From assembly GCA_965279165.1 (NCBI GenBank), contig OZ257140.1, forward strand, positions 1,798,001 through 1,862,000: a stretch of DNA of 64,000 nucleotides, given 5' to 3'. Numbering within the stretch: position 1 is the stretch's first letter; the number at the start of each line of letters is the position of its first letter. The DNA comes from JBAYIE01 sp965279165. Lineage in GTDB: Bacteria; Bacteroidota; Bacteroidia; UKL13-3. Under the pieces are notes generated by a model. The model saw nothing but the letters and a program-made list of their open reading frames with translations, was not told the origin of the DNA and ran no database searches. This document shows, piece after piece, positions 26,548 through 36,277 of the stretch. The position numbers and the translations under genes were made by a program.

Positions 26548-27030
26548 CTACCCCTTAAACAAATTCCCTATCACCTCATCCAACTTAATTCCGAATATTT
26601 CATAAAGGGTATACATACCCGCTGTCCATAAAGTAAAAGAGATGAGCATGTAAATTTTAATTTTCCATTTGTTGGGTTCGATCATGGCTGCAAGTATGGT
26701 TCCTAAGGGAGGGGTTAGTATTAATGGCGTTAAAAAAATGATGCCATAAATCTCAAACTTAACAATCAATTTCACCATCCAGCGGCGGCGCATATTCATT
26801 TTTATTCCTTCGCTTACTTCCGGTTTACGCCAACGCTTCCAAATGCTTAACCAGTAATCCCAAACATACAAGTACACAATTACACCCAACATTCCACCAC
26901 CAACATTGGTAACCATGGTTTCGATAAAACCAAAATGCGGAGGCGACCCAATGGCTATAAAAAAGCCAACCAAGTACTTAAATGCCGACCAGATCAACAC
27001 GGAAAATAATTTTAAAAAGTATGCGCTCAT
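26548..27030 (-). CDS. Hypothetical membrane protein
   Basis: A 160-residue protein with three to four membrane segments: FKYLVGFFIAIG (17-28), GGGMLGVIVYLYVWDYW (44-60), YGIIFLTPLILTPPLGTILAAM (95-116) and YMLISFTLWTAGMYTLYEIF (127-146). Between the second and third there is a basic cytoplasmic loop (KRWRKPEVSEGIKMNMRRRW). No known domain recognised. The C-terminus is short and amphipathic. Neighbours are the response regulator (opposite strand) and a repeat mosaic; no operon evident. Confidence 0.65.
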   Translation of the reverse strand: MSAYFLKLFSVLIWSAFKYLVGFFIAIGSPPHFGFIETMVTNVGGGMLGVIVYLYVWDYWLSIWKRWRKPEVSEGIKMNMRRRWMVKLIVKFEIYGIIFLTPLILTPPLGTILAAMIEPNKWKIKIYMLISFTLWTAGMYTLYEIFGIKLDEVIGNLFKG

Positions 27031-28171
27031 AAGGGAGACGCAAGGTAGTAAATAGATTGCAACTATTTTAGATTAGAAACATGGAGATGGACAGAGATTT
27101 TAGCCACAGATTGCACAAATTACACAGATTTTTAACCGCAAAGGACGCAAAGATTTTACGCGAAGGGCGCGAAGAATAATGAAGAGAGCGCTAAGTTTTT
27201 AGCCTCAGGCTGACTGCTGAACGCTGTTCACTGACCTCCGACTTTTGACTGACTGCCGATTGCTGAACACTTTTCAAAGCCACAGATCACAGTTAACAGT
27301 TCACGGTTAACCGATTACTGATAACTAATTACTCGCCCCTAATCACTGTTTACTATTCACTTTTTAGCCACAGATTACACAGATTACACAGATTACACGA
27401 GAAGAAATTACCGTTTGGCATGAAGCCAAAATTCGAACCTGCAATATGTATAACGATAGACAACCGTCTTTTGACTTTTGACTGATCGCTGATCGCTTTT
27501 TTAACCGCAAAGGACGCAAAGATTTTACGCGAAGATGCGCAAAGAATAATGCAGAGAGCGCTAAGTTTTTAGCCTCAGACTGACTGCTGAACGCTGTTCA
27601 CTGACCTCCGACTTTTGACTGACTGCCGATTGCTGAACACTTTTCAAAGCCACAGATCACAGTTAACAGTTCACGGTTAACCGATTACTGATAACTAATT
27701 ACTCGCCCCTAATCACTGTTTACTATTCACTTTTTAGCCACAAGATTACACAGATTACACAAGAAGAAATTACCGTTTGGCATGTAGCCAAAAAACAAAC
27801 TATGAATTGAAAATTGAATTTACAAATGACTTCTGAATAATGACCTTGAAAATATTAGTTTAATTTTAAGGTGACCTAGTACTAAAACACCCAGCACTAA
27901 AACACCTCTTCTTTTAACCGCAAAGCACGCAAAGATTTTACGCGAAGGGCGCGAAGGTTTTAAGTCATGGAATACTCAGATTACAGTTCACAGATAACTG
28001 TTCACGGTTAACTGATTACTGATCACTGATTGCTGACCACTTTTCAAAGCCACAGATTGCACTAATTACACAGATATATAAAAGTACATTCATAGTAAGA
28101 ACCAAACCAAACATATCACTGTGAACGGTTAACGAATCACTGTGAACTAATAACTGACCGCTGATAACTGA
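27031..28171. repeat. Intergenic repeat mosaic 2 with a ~290-bp duplication
   Basis: No gene in 1.1 kb. Two nearly identical copies of a composite block run from about 27132-27430 and 27501-27791 (offset about 369 at the start). Each is itself a mosaic: AACCGCAAAGGACGCAAAG, GCTGACTGCTGAACGC, CACAGTTAACAGTTCACGG, CTAATTACTCGCCCCT, CCACAGATTACACAG and the TTTGGCATGAAGCCAAA hairpin. A third, shorter set follows at about 27870-28170. Differences between the two copies are few and include one missing CAGATTACA unit, so the duplication is recent relative to divergence of the small families. Confidence 0.85.
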
Positions 28172-28987
28172 TCACTTACCACTAACCGCTTTCCTCACAC
28201 TACCATATTTTTTAAGCAATGCTTCTGCTACTTTCATACTAACGTTCAATTCATCTTGTATCATTTTTGCACCTCGGTCGATTAACTTGTTGTTGGTAGG
28301 TGTCATGTCAACCATTTTATTTCCTTTCACCCTTCCTAATTTAATCATGATAGAAGTACTAATCATATTTAACACCAACTTTTGTGCGGTGCCTGATTTC
28401 ATGCGTGTACTGCCGGTTACAAACTCCGGACCAACCACCACTTCAACAGGAAATTGGGCATTGGCTGCAACTGCAGAATTTTTGTTGCAGACGATGCATC
28501 CGGTTGTAATGCCGCTTTTATTTGCTTGTTGCAATGCACCTACCACATAAGGTGTACTTCCCGAAGCAGCAATTCCGATCAACACATCTTTATTGGAAAT
28601 TTTATATTCTTTTAAATCCTTCCATCCTTGTTTGGGATCATCTTCGGCAAACTCAACAGCTTTGCGTATGGCTGTATCGCCACCGGCAATGATACCAATC
28701 ACCATGCCATGCGGAACACCAAATGTTGGAGGGCATTCACTTGCATCTACAATACCTAATCGGCCACTGGTACCAGCACCTATATAAAACAGCCTTCCTC
28801 CTTTACTCATTTTTTCAAACGTGGCATCTACCAATTTTTGAATGGATGGAATTTGTTTTTTTATTGCAAGAGGAACCGTTTGGTCTTCCCGGTTTATGTT
28901 TTGAAGCAATGATTTTGTACTCATTTTTTCCAGGTTAGTATAACCGGAAGATAGTTCGGTGGTTTTTATCAATTGTTTTTTTGCCAT
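28172..28987 (-). CDS. murQ: N-acetylmuramic acid 6-phosphate etherase
   Basis: MurQ cleaves the lactyl ether of MurNAc-6-P to GlcNAc-6-P in peptidoglycan recycling. The 271-residue protein holds a SIS domain with LFYIGAGTSGRLGIVDASEC (about 62-81), the Glu in ASECPPTFG as catalytic acid/base, and GIAASGSTPYVVGAL for phosphate binding. FVTGSTRMKSGTAQK is the family C-terminal helix signature. Slightly short against the ~300-residue usual size but all motifs are intact. It is divergent from the S41 protease. No MurNAc kinase is nearby. Confidence 0.95.
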   Translation of the reverse strand: MAKKQLIKTTELSSGYTNLEKMSTKSLLQNINREDQTVPLAIKKQIPSIQKLVDATFEKMSKGGRLFYIGAGTSGRLGIVDASECPPTFGVPHGMVIGIIAGGDTAIRKAVEFAEDDPKQGWKDLKEYKISNKDVLIGIAASGSTPYVVGALQQANKSGITTGCIVCNKNSAVAANAQFPVEVVVGPEFVTGSTRMKSGTAQKLVLNMISTSIMIKLGRVKGNKMVDMTPTNNKLIDRGAKMIQDELNVSMKVAEALLKKYGSVRKAVSGK

Positions 28988-29022
28988 AATATCGCTTCTC
29001 CCTTTTTTTGCATCAAAGGGAT

Positions 29023-29030
29023 TATCTTTG
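29023..29030 (+). promoter_or_regulatory. Candidate -7 box for the S41 protease gene
   Basis: TATCTTTG matches TAnnTTTG and ends 20 nt before the ATG at 29051. No TTG at the correct spacing was found. Confidence 0.35.
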
Positions 29031-29050
29031 AAATTATTTCAAATATCGGG

Positions 29051-30631
29051 ATGAATAACAAAAACAAATGGCAACCTTTTATATACGGATTGTTGATAGC
29101 TGGCGGAATAACCATCGGAATGTGGCTACAACCGGCTACAAATAAATCGGGAGGGTTTTTTGACAAAGGCAGTAAGTTACAGGAAATATTGCATATTATT
29201 CAGGAAACGTATGTAGATACGATAGATTCTAAAGTGCTTGAAGAAACTGCAATAGATAAATTACTGAGCCAACTTGATCCACATTCGGTTTATATCCCGG
29301 CCGAAGATTTAGAGAGATCCAACGAATCCCTTGAAGGTGGTTTCGACGGTATTGGAGTGGAGTTTAGTATTTTAAACGATACCATTATGGTAATTACACC
29401 GCTGAATGGAGGTCCGTCAAAGGAATTGGGAATTCAGTCGGGCGACCGGATTATTAAGGTGGATAGCGAAATTGTTGCCGGAATTGGTATTACCAACGAA
29501 CAGGTTTTTAAGAAGCTAAGAGGCAAGAAAGGCTCCAAAGTTTCTGTGCAGATTTATCGTCCGGATACCAGAGAAAAGATTGACTATACCATTACCCGTA
29601 ATAAAATTCCGATTTATAGTGTGGATGTAAAAATGATGCTGGATGACAAAACCGGTTATATCAAAATCAGTCGGTTTGCTGCAACAACATACGAGGAATT
29701 TACCAATGCCATCAAAGAATTGCAAATGCTGCATATGCAACAATTGGTGGTGGATTTGCGCGGTAATCCCGGAGGGTATTTGAATGCTGTGATTGAAATG
29801 GCAGATGAAGTTATTGATGACAAGAAACTAATTGTATACACCGAAGGCAGAAACCAACCACGCGAAGATTATTTAGCCTCACGTCAAGGAATTTTTGAGC
29901 AAGGGAAACTGGTAGTTTTGATAGATGAAGGCTCAGCTTCGGCGAGTGAGATTTTAGCAGGAGCAGTGCAGGATCATGATCGTGGAATAATCATCGGGCG
30001 AAGGTCGTTTGGAAAAGGATTGGTACAAGAACCATTTCAATTGCAGGATGGTTCGGCAATGCGATTAACCGTTGCACGATATTATACCCCTTCGGGAAGA
30101 TCTATACAAAAGGATTATAGAGACAACGAAGCCTATGAACATGAGATTTTAGCAAGGTATGAAAATGGCGAATTGGTCGACTCGTCGAGATACAAACAAA
30201 AAGATTCTACTATTTATAGAACCGATGCCGGTAGAATTGTTTACAGTGAAGGAGGTATCATGCCTGATGTATTTGTGTCGCTGGATACCAGTTACCAAAC
30301 CGATTTTTTAACTGCTGTTTTATCCAATAATTTGTTGAATCAATATGCTATAAAGTATGCTGACAACAACCGCAAACAACTTGCGGGGTTTAAATCTCCA
30401 GAAGCTTTCGTTTCAGGATTTAATTCCGATTTGATGCCGGGCTTTTTAAGTTATATTAAAACAAAACAAGTATCGCCAACGGAAAAAGAACGGAAAGCTA
30501 CCAGGGAATATTTGCAAGTGCATCTAAAAGCTTTGGTGGCACGTCAGTTATATCGAGACGAAGGATATTTTCGGGTGATTAACCAAACGGATCCTTATAT
30601 AAGAAAGGCGCTGGAGGCTATGAGCAAGTAG
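29051..30631 (+). CDS. S41-family C-terminal processing peptidase
   Basis: A 526-residue exported or membrane-anchored serine protease of the CtpA/Prc type. I chose the ATG at 29051 (MNNKNKWQPFIYGLL), which begins a hydrophobic segment for export; the longer frame overlaps murQ. After a helical arm there is a PDZ domain (about 95-165, with GDRIIKVDSEIV), then the S41 core: YIKISRF, the catalytic Ser in DEGSASASEILAG and Lys in RRSFGKG. These enzymes cleave protein C-termini or tune peptidoglycan hydrolases. No partner adaptor is near. Not an essential-motif deviation. Confidence 0.92.
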   Translation: MNNKNKWQPFIYGLLIAGGITIGMWLQPATNKSGGFFDKGSKLQEILHIIQETYVDTIDSKVLEETAIDKLLSQLDPHSVYIPAEDLERSNESLEGGFDGIGVEFSILNDTIMVITPLNGGPSKELGIQSGDRIIKVDSEIVAGIGITNEQVFKKLRGKKGSKVSVQIYRPDTREKIDYTITRNKIPIYSVDVKMMLDDKTGYIKISRFAATTYEEFTNAIKELQMLHMQQLVVDLRGNPGGYLNAVIEMADEVIDDKKLIVYTEGRNQPREDYLASRQGIFEQGKLVVLIDEGSASASEILAGAVQDHDRGIIIGRRSFGKGLVQEPFQLQDGSAMRLTVARYYTPSGRSIQKDYRDNEAYEHEILARYENGELVDSSRYKQKDSTIYRTDAGRIVYSEGGIMPDVFVSLDTSYQTDFLTAVLSNNLLNQYAIKYADNNRKQLAGFKSPEAFVSGFNSDLMPGFLSYIKTKQVSPTEKERKATREYLQVHLKALVARQLYRDEGYFRVINQTDPYIRKALEAMSK

Positions 30632-31368
30632 GTTAAGTTTATGAGAGGTTGTAGGGTATCCGTTTTATAAACTGAGAAAAGAAATATTTGATAAATGGAT
30701 TTGGATGCATGGGTATGCTTTGATGAATTGAATTCGTTGTATTACTAACTGGAGCATTGAAATTCTATACTTTTGTTAGGCAAGTGGCAAGATGTAGAAT
30801 CCCTGACGGGATTCGGGGAATCGTGGTCATTTGTTGTTACCGATGTTTAATCCCTGGCGGGATTCGAGAAGAGTGGTTGTTTGTAGTTACCTGTTACCGA
30901 TGTTAAATCCCTGGCGGGATTCAGGGAGAGAGGTCGTTTGTTGTTACCTTTTACCGATGTTTAATCCCTGACGGGATTCGGGAATAGTGGTCGTTTGTAG
31001 TTACCTGTTACCGATGTTAAATCCCTGGCGGGATTCAGGGAGAGAGGTCGTTTGTTGTTACCTGTTACCGATATTTAATCCCTGACGGGATTTGGAGAGA
31101 GTGGCAGTTTGTTAATCCCGCTAGGGATTAAATATCGGTAGCAAATAATTATCGTTAAAGGCGAATCCCGTCAGGGATTCTATATCACGACTCTGCGTTT
31201 CCACGAAAAGTTTTTTATGTATAGAAGCACAACGCCATTCCGCCAAGGCTTAGGCCTGTATTTTGTAGATCAGTTAACCGAATGAGAGGGGAAGTAGTAA
31301 ATCCAAAATTTTTACACTACGCAAACATAACTATGCTTATTTTTGAAACAATACAGCTCGTAAGAACT
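30632..31368. repeat. Hairpin-repeat cluster upstream of the fibronectin-like T9SS gene
   Basis: The gene-free gap holds eight copies of the 16-bp hairpin AATCCC-NNNN-GGGATT. Six are in one orientation with centre TGAC or TGGC (starts 30798, 30849, 30906, 30963, 31020, 31077; spacing 51-57 bp) and two in the inverse (31114 with centre GCTA; 31164 with GTCA). Flanks such as TGTTACCGATGTT are shared, and the reverse copy at 31114 carries AAATATCGGTA, the complement of the forward flank TACCGATATTT. 31180-31368 contains nothing recognisable besides the upstream region of the next gene. Confidence 0.9.
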
Positions 31369-33969
31369 ATGCGCAAACTTTTCATTCTGACAATATTCAC
31401 CTTTGGAATTTTACATCCCGGTAAAACCATGAATATCCCTTCGTTATCCAATCCGGCAAATGGCGCTGCATTTAATTTTGATGGAGGACTTTTTGTAGGA
31501 ACAGTTACGGGTGCAACAGGCTATGAATTTCAGTATGATACAACCAGCAACTTCAACAGCATGTATCTGAAATCTGATACCAGTAGCACAACCTATATTA
31601 CCACCAAATTGTTGCGAAAGGGAAAAGTTTATTACTGGAGGGCAAGGGCATTTAAATCGGGTGATACATCTGCATGGTCAGCATTTCGCTCTTTTACTGT
31701 TTTCAATACACTCGGTTTATCGCAACCTGCAACCAATACAACCGGCATCATACGTTACCTGTTAAGCAACCATGCAGGATATGATACTAGCATTCGTTAC
31801 ATCTATGAAGCCGATACTACACCTTTGTTTAATTCTCCGATGTATGTTACAAAAACGAATTCCGACCGGCAATTTGCGGATACCAATTTAATGGGTTTTG
31901 GGAATGTAATATATTGGAGAGCCACAGCACTGGTTCCGGGAGTGGATACATTGAGCTGGTCAACAACCAATAAATACACCATTCAAAAAACACAGAATAT
32001 TTATTCTAATTCCGCTATTGTAGGTCCAAATTTTCAAATCGGATGGCAAACAGCCGGACTGGCAAGTTACGAATTACAAATCGACACGGTAGCAACGTTT
32101 AATTCGGTTCGATTGGTTACCAAATATATTGCATCAGGTGTTTTAGTTGATAGCATTCGTCAGGCAAAATTTGGTAATTATTATCATTATCGGGTTAGGG
32201 CAAAATTTGGCAATTCTTTTTCGTCATGGTCTACCGTATATAACACCAGGGTAACCACGTTTCCAAATCTTGGTAATCCAACAGCTGGAGGAACACAATA
32301 TGATATAAAAGTTGTTTTTAGTTGGAATGTATATGCAGGTGCCAAATGCCAGATTCAATTGTATGCCGATTCGAGTTATACTACTTTGTTAAAGGACACC
32401 ATCACCTCCTCAACTAACTACACCTATCCGGAATATTTAACCTTCAATAAAAAATATGCGTTTAAAGTTCGTTTGTTGCACGAAACGGATACAGCCATTT
32501 GGCAGATCAGTTGGTTTAAAACATACCCGGGTGGGACAGTTCTTAATTCGCCTGCCAATAATGCTACCAATGCAGATATACGAACCCGATTCTCTTTTTC
32601 AAAACCAAGTTGGGCAACCTCGTATTTTATAGAAATTGATACCGGTAATGCTATTTCCGAACCACATTCTCCATTTTATATAAGAACCAATATTTTCAAG
32701 GTACAAGGTACTTCCTATTATATTGATACCACATTGCGGTATGGTCAAAAGTATAGTTGGCAAGTAACTTCGGTTCACGAAACAGATACTGCTGATCCAT
32801 CATCTCCGATTCGAACATTAACTACAAAAGCAGTTCCGGTAAACAATTTTCCACCTAATAATTTTGTTGGAATTGGAACTTATACCGGAGGCTCCGTGAA
32901 CAAATTTGATGGTTCAACTTATATACAATGGGAGCTGGATACTTCCATGTTATTTAATTCTCCCGAGTATTCAAGTAAAACAGAAGCCCATATCCCCGAC
33001 GATTTTGATCCGCAATATATTTATATGGATTTTCCACGCGACTTGTTGTTTCATCAAAAGTATTACTGGCGTACGCGTTGTATTTCGGTTGTTGATACCA
33101 GCAAATGGTCAACCGTTTTTAACTTTACAACCACCACCGATTTATACCATTTAGCGCCATTAGATAAAAGTGTTAATATTCCTATCAGCACCAAATTGGA
33201 ATGGAGTATACAAGGTTCACCGTCTGATTATACCTATCAATACCAAGTTACCTTAGATTCAACTTTTGCTAATCCAATAACCCTATCTCTGCCTCAAGGG
33301 GCTTCGGCTGAAAAAACCATTATATGTAATTACGGAACAACTTATTTTTGGAGAGCACGGGCTTTTCATAGTCGGGATACGTCGCCTTGGTCGAAACCAA
33401 CCCGATTTACAACTGTACCTATTCCACAACCCGGAGTTCCGTTGTTGGTATCTCCGGCAAATGGTGCTATGAATATTCCTATTGCAACTTTAACACTCAC
33501 CTGGTCGCAAGCTGCAAATGCAACCTCTTATGAAGTGGAAGTAGCTACAGATGCCGGATTTAGCAATATCGTGGCAAGTGGAAATCCAACTACCACTTCT
33601 GTTTTGTTTTCGAATGTGCAAACCAATACCCGTTATTATTGGCATGTAAGAGCGAAGAACCAAAACGTAACAAGCGCATATTCCAATGCGCGATGGTTTC
33701 AAAGTGTTCCTGGTGTTGGTTTGGTTGAAAGCACAAAAAACACAACGATGGCTATGTATCCGAATCCGGCAAATCAGGTTGTACAATTTGATTCGGAAGA
33801 GAAAGTTGGTATAGAAATCTTTAATGCAATTGGACAAATAATTTCAAAAGAGGTATTGGATAAGGGGCATTCGCAAATATATGTTTCGGCATGGAAAGAA
33901 GGAATGTATTTGGTTGTTGTAAAAACGATGAACACAACAGAAACCATTAAGTTGGTAATCAACCATTAG
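31369..33969 (+). CDS. T9SS-exported fibronectin type III-like repeat protein
   Basis: An 866-residue exported protein. The start at 31369 (MRKLFILTIFTFGILHPG) opens a plausible signal peptide; the longer frame adds 29 residues. The body has about seven to eight Ig/FN3-like repeats of about 90-100 residues, each with a YYWRARAF / YYWRTRCIS / YYWHVRAK strand followed by DTSxWS and an FxT end. The C-terminal sorting domain is MYPNPANQVVQFD ... IFNAIGQIISKEV ... ETIKLVINH. Likely an adhesin or surface display protein. No catalytic site. It is bracketed by hairpin repeat clusters on both sides. Confidence 0.88.
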   Translation: MRKLFILTIFTFGILHPGKTMNIPSLSNPANGAAFNFDGGLFVGTVTGATGYEFQYDTTSNFNSMYLKSDTSSTTYITTKLLRKGKVYYWRARAFKSGDTSAWSAFRSFTVFNTLGLSQPATNTTGIIRYLLSNHAGYDTSIRYIYEADTTPLFNSPMYVTKTNSDRQFADTNLMGFGNVIYWRATALVPGVDTLSWSTTNKYTIQKTQNIYSNSAIVGPNFQIGWQTAGLASYELQIDTVATFNSVRLVTKYIASGVLVDSIRQAKFGNYYHYRVRAKFGNSFSSWSTVYNTRVTTFPNLGNPTAGGTQYDIKVVFSWNVYAGAKCQIQLYADSSYTTLLKDTITSSTNYTYPEYLTFNKKYAFKVRLLHETDTAIWQISWFKTYPGGTVLNSPANNATNADIRTRFSFSKPSWATSYFIEIDTGNAISEPHSPFYIRTNIFKVQGTSYYIDTTLRYGQKYSWQVTSVHETDTADPSSPIRTLTTKAVPVNNFPPNNFVGIGTYTGGSVNKFDGSTYIQWELDTSMLFNSPEYSSKTEAHIPDDFDPQYIYMDFPRDLLFHQKYYWRTRCISVVDTSKWSTVFNFTTTTDLYHLAPLDKSVNIPISTKLEWSIQGSPSDYTYQYQVTLDSTFANPITLSLPQGASAEKTIICNYGTTYFWRARAFHSRDTSPWSKPTRFTTVPIPQPGVPLLVSPANGAMNIPIATLTLTWSQAANATSYEVEVATDAGFSNIVASGNPTTTSVLFSNVQTNTRYYWHVRAKNQNVTSAYSNARWFQSVPGVGLVESTKNTTMAMYPNPANQVVQFDSEEKVGIEIFNAIGQIISKEVLDKGHSQIYVSAWKEGMYLVVVKTMNTTETIKLVINH

Positions 33970-35251
33970 TATCACGTCGCGATGTTGAATCCCTGACGGG
34001 ATTCGATCATTCCATTTATTTAATTTACCGATATTAAATCCCTGACGGGATTGGTGGTAGTTGATAGAAATTTTGGAAGGGCATCATTTCACAGGTCGCG
34101 CACATTTGTAATGCGTGAAAACATTTCTTTGGAAACGATTCGTGGGCAACGAATTTACCTAATCGTAACCATAATTTTCCCGCGTCGCGATGTTGAATCC
34201 CTGGCGGGATTCGATCATTCCATTTATTTAATCTACCGATATTTAATCCCTGACGGGATTGGTGGTAGGCGATAGAAATTTAGGATGGGCATCATTTCAC
34301 AGGTCGCGCGCATTTGTAATGTGTGAAAACATTTCTTTGGAAACGATTCGTTGGCAAGGAATTTACCTAATCGTAACCATAATTTTCCCGCGTCGCGATG
34401 TTGAATCCCTAACTGGATTCGATCATTCCATTTATTTAATCTACCGATATTTAATCCCTGACGGGATTAGTGGTAGGCGATAGAAATTTTGGAAGGGCAT
34501 CATTTCACAGGTCGCGCGCATTTGTAATGTGTGAAAACATTTCTTTGGAAACGATTCGTTGGCAAGGAATTTACCTAATCGTAACCATAATTTTCCCGCG
34601 TCGCGATGTTGAATCCCTAACTGGATTCGATCATTCCATTTATTTAATCTACCGATATTTAATCCCTGACGGGATTAGTGGTAGGCGATAGAAATTTTGG
34701 AAGGGCATCATTTCACAGGTCGCGCACATTTGTAATGCGTGAAAACATTTCTTTGGAAACGAATAGTTGGCAAGGAATTTACCTAATCGTAATCATGATT
34801 TTCCCGCGTCGCGATGTTGAATCCCTAACTGGATTCGATCATTCCATTTATTTAATCTACCGATATTTAATCCCTGACGGGATTAGTGGTAGGCGATAGA
34901 AATTTTGGAAGGGCATCATTTCACAGGTCGCGCACATTTGTAATGCGTGAAAACATTTCTTTGGAAACGAATAGTTGGCAAGGAATTTACCTAATCGTAA
35001 CCATAATTTTCCCGTGTCGCGATGTTGAATCCCTGACGGGATTCGATCATTCTATTTATTTAAACTACCGATATTTAATCCCTGACGGGATTGGTGGTAG
35101 TTGATAGAAATTTTGGAAGGGCATCATTTCACAGGTCGCGCACATTTGTAATGCGTGAAAACATTTCTTTGGAAACGATTCGTTGGCAAGGAATTTACCT
35201 AATCGTAACCATAATTTTCCCGCGTCGCGATGTTGAATCCCTGACGGGATT
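33970..35251. repeat. 208-bp tandem array of paired hairpins
   Basis: Hairpins of the AATCCC-NNNN-GGGATT family begin at 33988, 34196, 34404, 34612, 34820, 35028 and 35236, exactly 208 bp apart. A second hairpin in each unit lies 49 bp later (34037, 34245, 34453, 34661, 34869, 35077). The rest of each unit is nearly constant and includes CGTCGCGATGTTG just before the first hairpin, ATCATTCCATTTATTTAATC between them and TTCACAGGTCGCGC after. Three units carry the degenerate form AATCCC-TAAC-TGGATT. Apparent 72-74 residue frames in each unit are a by-product of this repetition, not genes. Confidence 0.93.
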
Positions 35252-36277
35252 CGGATTCTTTTTTCTGACTTAAGTAATACCAATGTTAAATCCCTGACGG
35301 GATTCGGAGAATTTGTTTACTTAAGTAATACCAAGGTTAAAACCCTGACGGGATTCGGAATCTTATGTTGTCTTAGGTAAGATAAAGGTTATATCCATGA
35401 TTGGATCGGAGTTTTATTCTGCCTAAGTAATACCAATGTTAAATCCCTGACGGGATTCGGAGACTTTGTTTACTTAAGTAATACCAAGGTTAAAACCCTG
35501 ACGGGATTCGGAATCTTATGTTGTCTTAGGTAATATAAAGGTTATATCCATGATTGGATCGGAGTTTTATTCTGCCTAAGTAATACCAATGTTAAATCCC
35601 TGCCGGATTCGGAGACTTTGTTTACTTAAGTAATACCAAGGTTAAAACCCTGCCGGGATTCGGAATCTTATGTTGTCTTAGGTAATATAAAGGTTATATC
35701 CATGATTGGATCGGAGTTTTATTCTGCCTAAGTAATACCAATGTTAAAACCCTGACGGATTCGGAGACTTTGTTTACTTAAGTAATACCAAGGTTAAAAC
35801 CCTGACGGGATTCGGAATCTAATGTTGTCTTAGGTAAAGGTTATATCCCTGACGGGATTCGGATTCTTTTTTCTGACTTAAGTAATACCAATGTTAAATC
35901 CCTGATGGGATTCGGAGACTTTGTTTACTTAAGTAATACCAAGGTTAAAACCCTGCCGGGATTCGGAATCTTTTGTTTACTTAAGTAATACTTCGGTTAA
36001 ATCGCTAACGGGATTATTTGTCCTGCACCTGCATAGAATGCAAACAATAATATTACTTATCACGAGTAACACACCTTTTCTAAAAATACTACCAAAAAAT
36101 TGTTGACTACATAATCCCGTCAGGGATTTAACCTCGGTAACGATGCGCTAAGCATCGAAAAACCACACGACGCGACCACCGAATCCCGTCAGGGATTCAA
36201 CTTGCCAGACGTCTATAAGTCAGATAGCAATTCTTTCACAACCAATAACTGATACCAATAAACAAAAGGGTTAAGAT
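35252..36277. repeat. ~153-bp tandem array of three hairpin types, ending in two inverted copies
   Basis: Units begin near 35289, 35442, 35595 and 35747 (153, 153 and 152 bp apart). Each has three modules: TACCAATGTTAAATCCCTGAC..., TACCAAGGTTAAAACCCTGAC... and AAGGTTATATCCATGATTGGATCGG. The third keeps a stem although its bases differ (ATCCA-TGAT-TGGAT at 35393, 35546 and 35698). A last partial unit reverts to TATCCCTGACGGGATTC, and degenerate copies run to about 36020. Two inverse hairpins (AATCCC-GTCA-GGGATT) stand at 36113-36128 and 36182-36197. No gene seen. Confidence 0.88.

Noticed and set aside
34051..35273. Seven near-identical 60-74 residue frames (MVGDRNFGRASFHRS-type)
   Set aside because: They are the translation of the tandem unit and the 208-bp period is not a multiple of 3; they start next to the hairpin with no coding composition.
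33988..36010. Possible CRISPR array, because of regularly spaced short palindromes
   Set aside because: The sequences between the palindromes are themselves repeated, not unique spacers. Spacing is 49, 153 or 208 bp, and no cas gene is near.
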